Assembly (NCBI GenBank): GCA_026119855.1
Contig: JAOWBW010000441.1
Location: forward strand, 806,001-870,000
From: Campanula takesimana
Taxonomy: Eukaryota; Streptophyta; Magnoliopsida; Asterales; Campanulaceae
Reading direction: 5' to 3'
DNA: 64,000 bases
The notes under the pieces are model-generated. The model was not told where the DNA came from. It saw only the letters and a list, made by a program, of their open reading frames with translations, and did no database searches. Below, one piece after another: positions 63,277 through 64,000 of the stretch. Each line of letters begins with the position of its first letter. The stretch's first letter is position 1. The position numbers and the translations under genes were made by a program.

Positions 63277-64000
63277 TTTACCTGAAATGACTAAATTTCA
63301 TTTTCCCATTTTAATGAAAGTCATTTGACCCCCTATAATTTATTCAACTATTCTCAGCTTTTGCTCCACTACCCCTCTCAGATTTTGCTTCACCGCTCCT
63401 TTCATATAAAAACCAGACAATATTTTGTAAAATGTTGTCTACACAATGTAAAACGTGTGTTACTCAACGTTAAAAATGAAGAAATGTGTATCAAACGTTT
63501 TTGTAAAAAAAAAAAAAAAAGATTTTTTTATATTCATTCGACACGTTTTAAATTGTGTAGCAAATATTTTACAAAAAGTTGGTTGATTTTACATGAAAAG
63601 AGCTGTGGAGCAAAGCTTTGGGAGAAATAGTTCAAAATCCTCCTTTACCGTTCTTTCATTCTTCACTCATATCCACAACCCCCCTTCCATTCTTCCTTTT
63701 TTTTTTTTTTTTGACATTTCCACTATCCCCTCTTTCTCTCGCTCTTCGATATTTTGAGTTTAGAAAACTACCCTCTCCTTCATCCTACCCATCTTCTTTT
63801 TCTTAAGCACTGTTTGGTAAACTTGAAAATTAATCTCCGAAAATATAAAGTTGAAAATGTAGCGCTTAAATTATTAAGTTATTGAATTTTAAAATTTGAG
63901 TTTGTTAAATCACTTAATCTAAAATTTAACAAAAATGACAACTCAATACATAAAATTTATTTGAATAATCTAAAAAAAAAAAAGGTCACAATTGGCATGT
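63277..64000. other. Intergenic, with the start of a MITE at the right edge
   Basis: Poly-A at 63506-63521 and poly-T near 63699-63712. From 63808, 'actgtttggtaaacttgaaa' resembles the inverted form of the end at 23530-23552, so a MITE may run past the window. No gene supported. Confidence 0.45.

Overview
The window is a gene-poor, transposon-dense stretch of plant nuclear DNA. Spliceosomal introns, plant-type LTR retrotransposons (Tat-like and Tekay/Del-like Ty3/gypsy, Tork-like Ty1/copia), a TRIM, long-TIR Mutator-like elements, Stowaway-like MITEs and a CDC48C-type AAA ATPase point to an angiosperm, probably a eudicot. The species cannot be named from the sequence.

Layout. 1-2338 is the right part of a very long LTR of a Tekay/Del-like family. 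3737-15818 is a structurally complete but dead Tat-like Ty3/gypsy element with 1-kb LTRs and a 5-bp target duplication. 16541-17228 is a PP2C pseudogene. 18050-23256 is a dead Ty1/copia element on the minus strand. 24018-26131 is a solo LTR with a perfect target duplication. 26731-27351 is a second PP2C pseudogene. 27731-30235 is a GTAAC-rich repeat with a long-TIR element nested in it. 30831-31163 is a small hAT-like element. 31339-38000 holds a four-exon minus-strand gene whose second intron contains another long-TIR element. 40344-49833 is a tandem arrangement of the Tekay/Del-like family: internal remnant, LTR, decayed internal region, LTR. 51804-61120 is the minus-strand CDC48C-like gene, whose 3.6-kb first coding intron is full of transposons. 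61365-62201 is a third long-TIR element and 62892-63271 is a TRIM.

Only two host genes look real: CDC48C (10 coding exons plus a 5' UTR exon) and a small unrecognised gene encoding 137 residues. The CDC48C exon that carries the first AAA module lacks two single bases. Adding them makes the summed exon length an exact multiple of three, so either the allele is broken or the assembly has indel errors there.

I found no clearly new biological system. The most unusual structure is a 20-bp perfect palindrome repeated in tandem at an exact 20-bp period in six clusters of the Tat-like element, including both LTRs. Other good leads are the filled and empty site pair of a MITE within the two LTRs of the copia element, and an LTR module kept in otherwise diverged LTRs on both strands.
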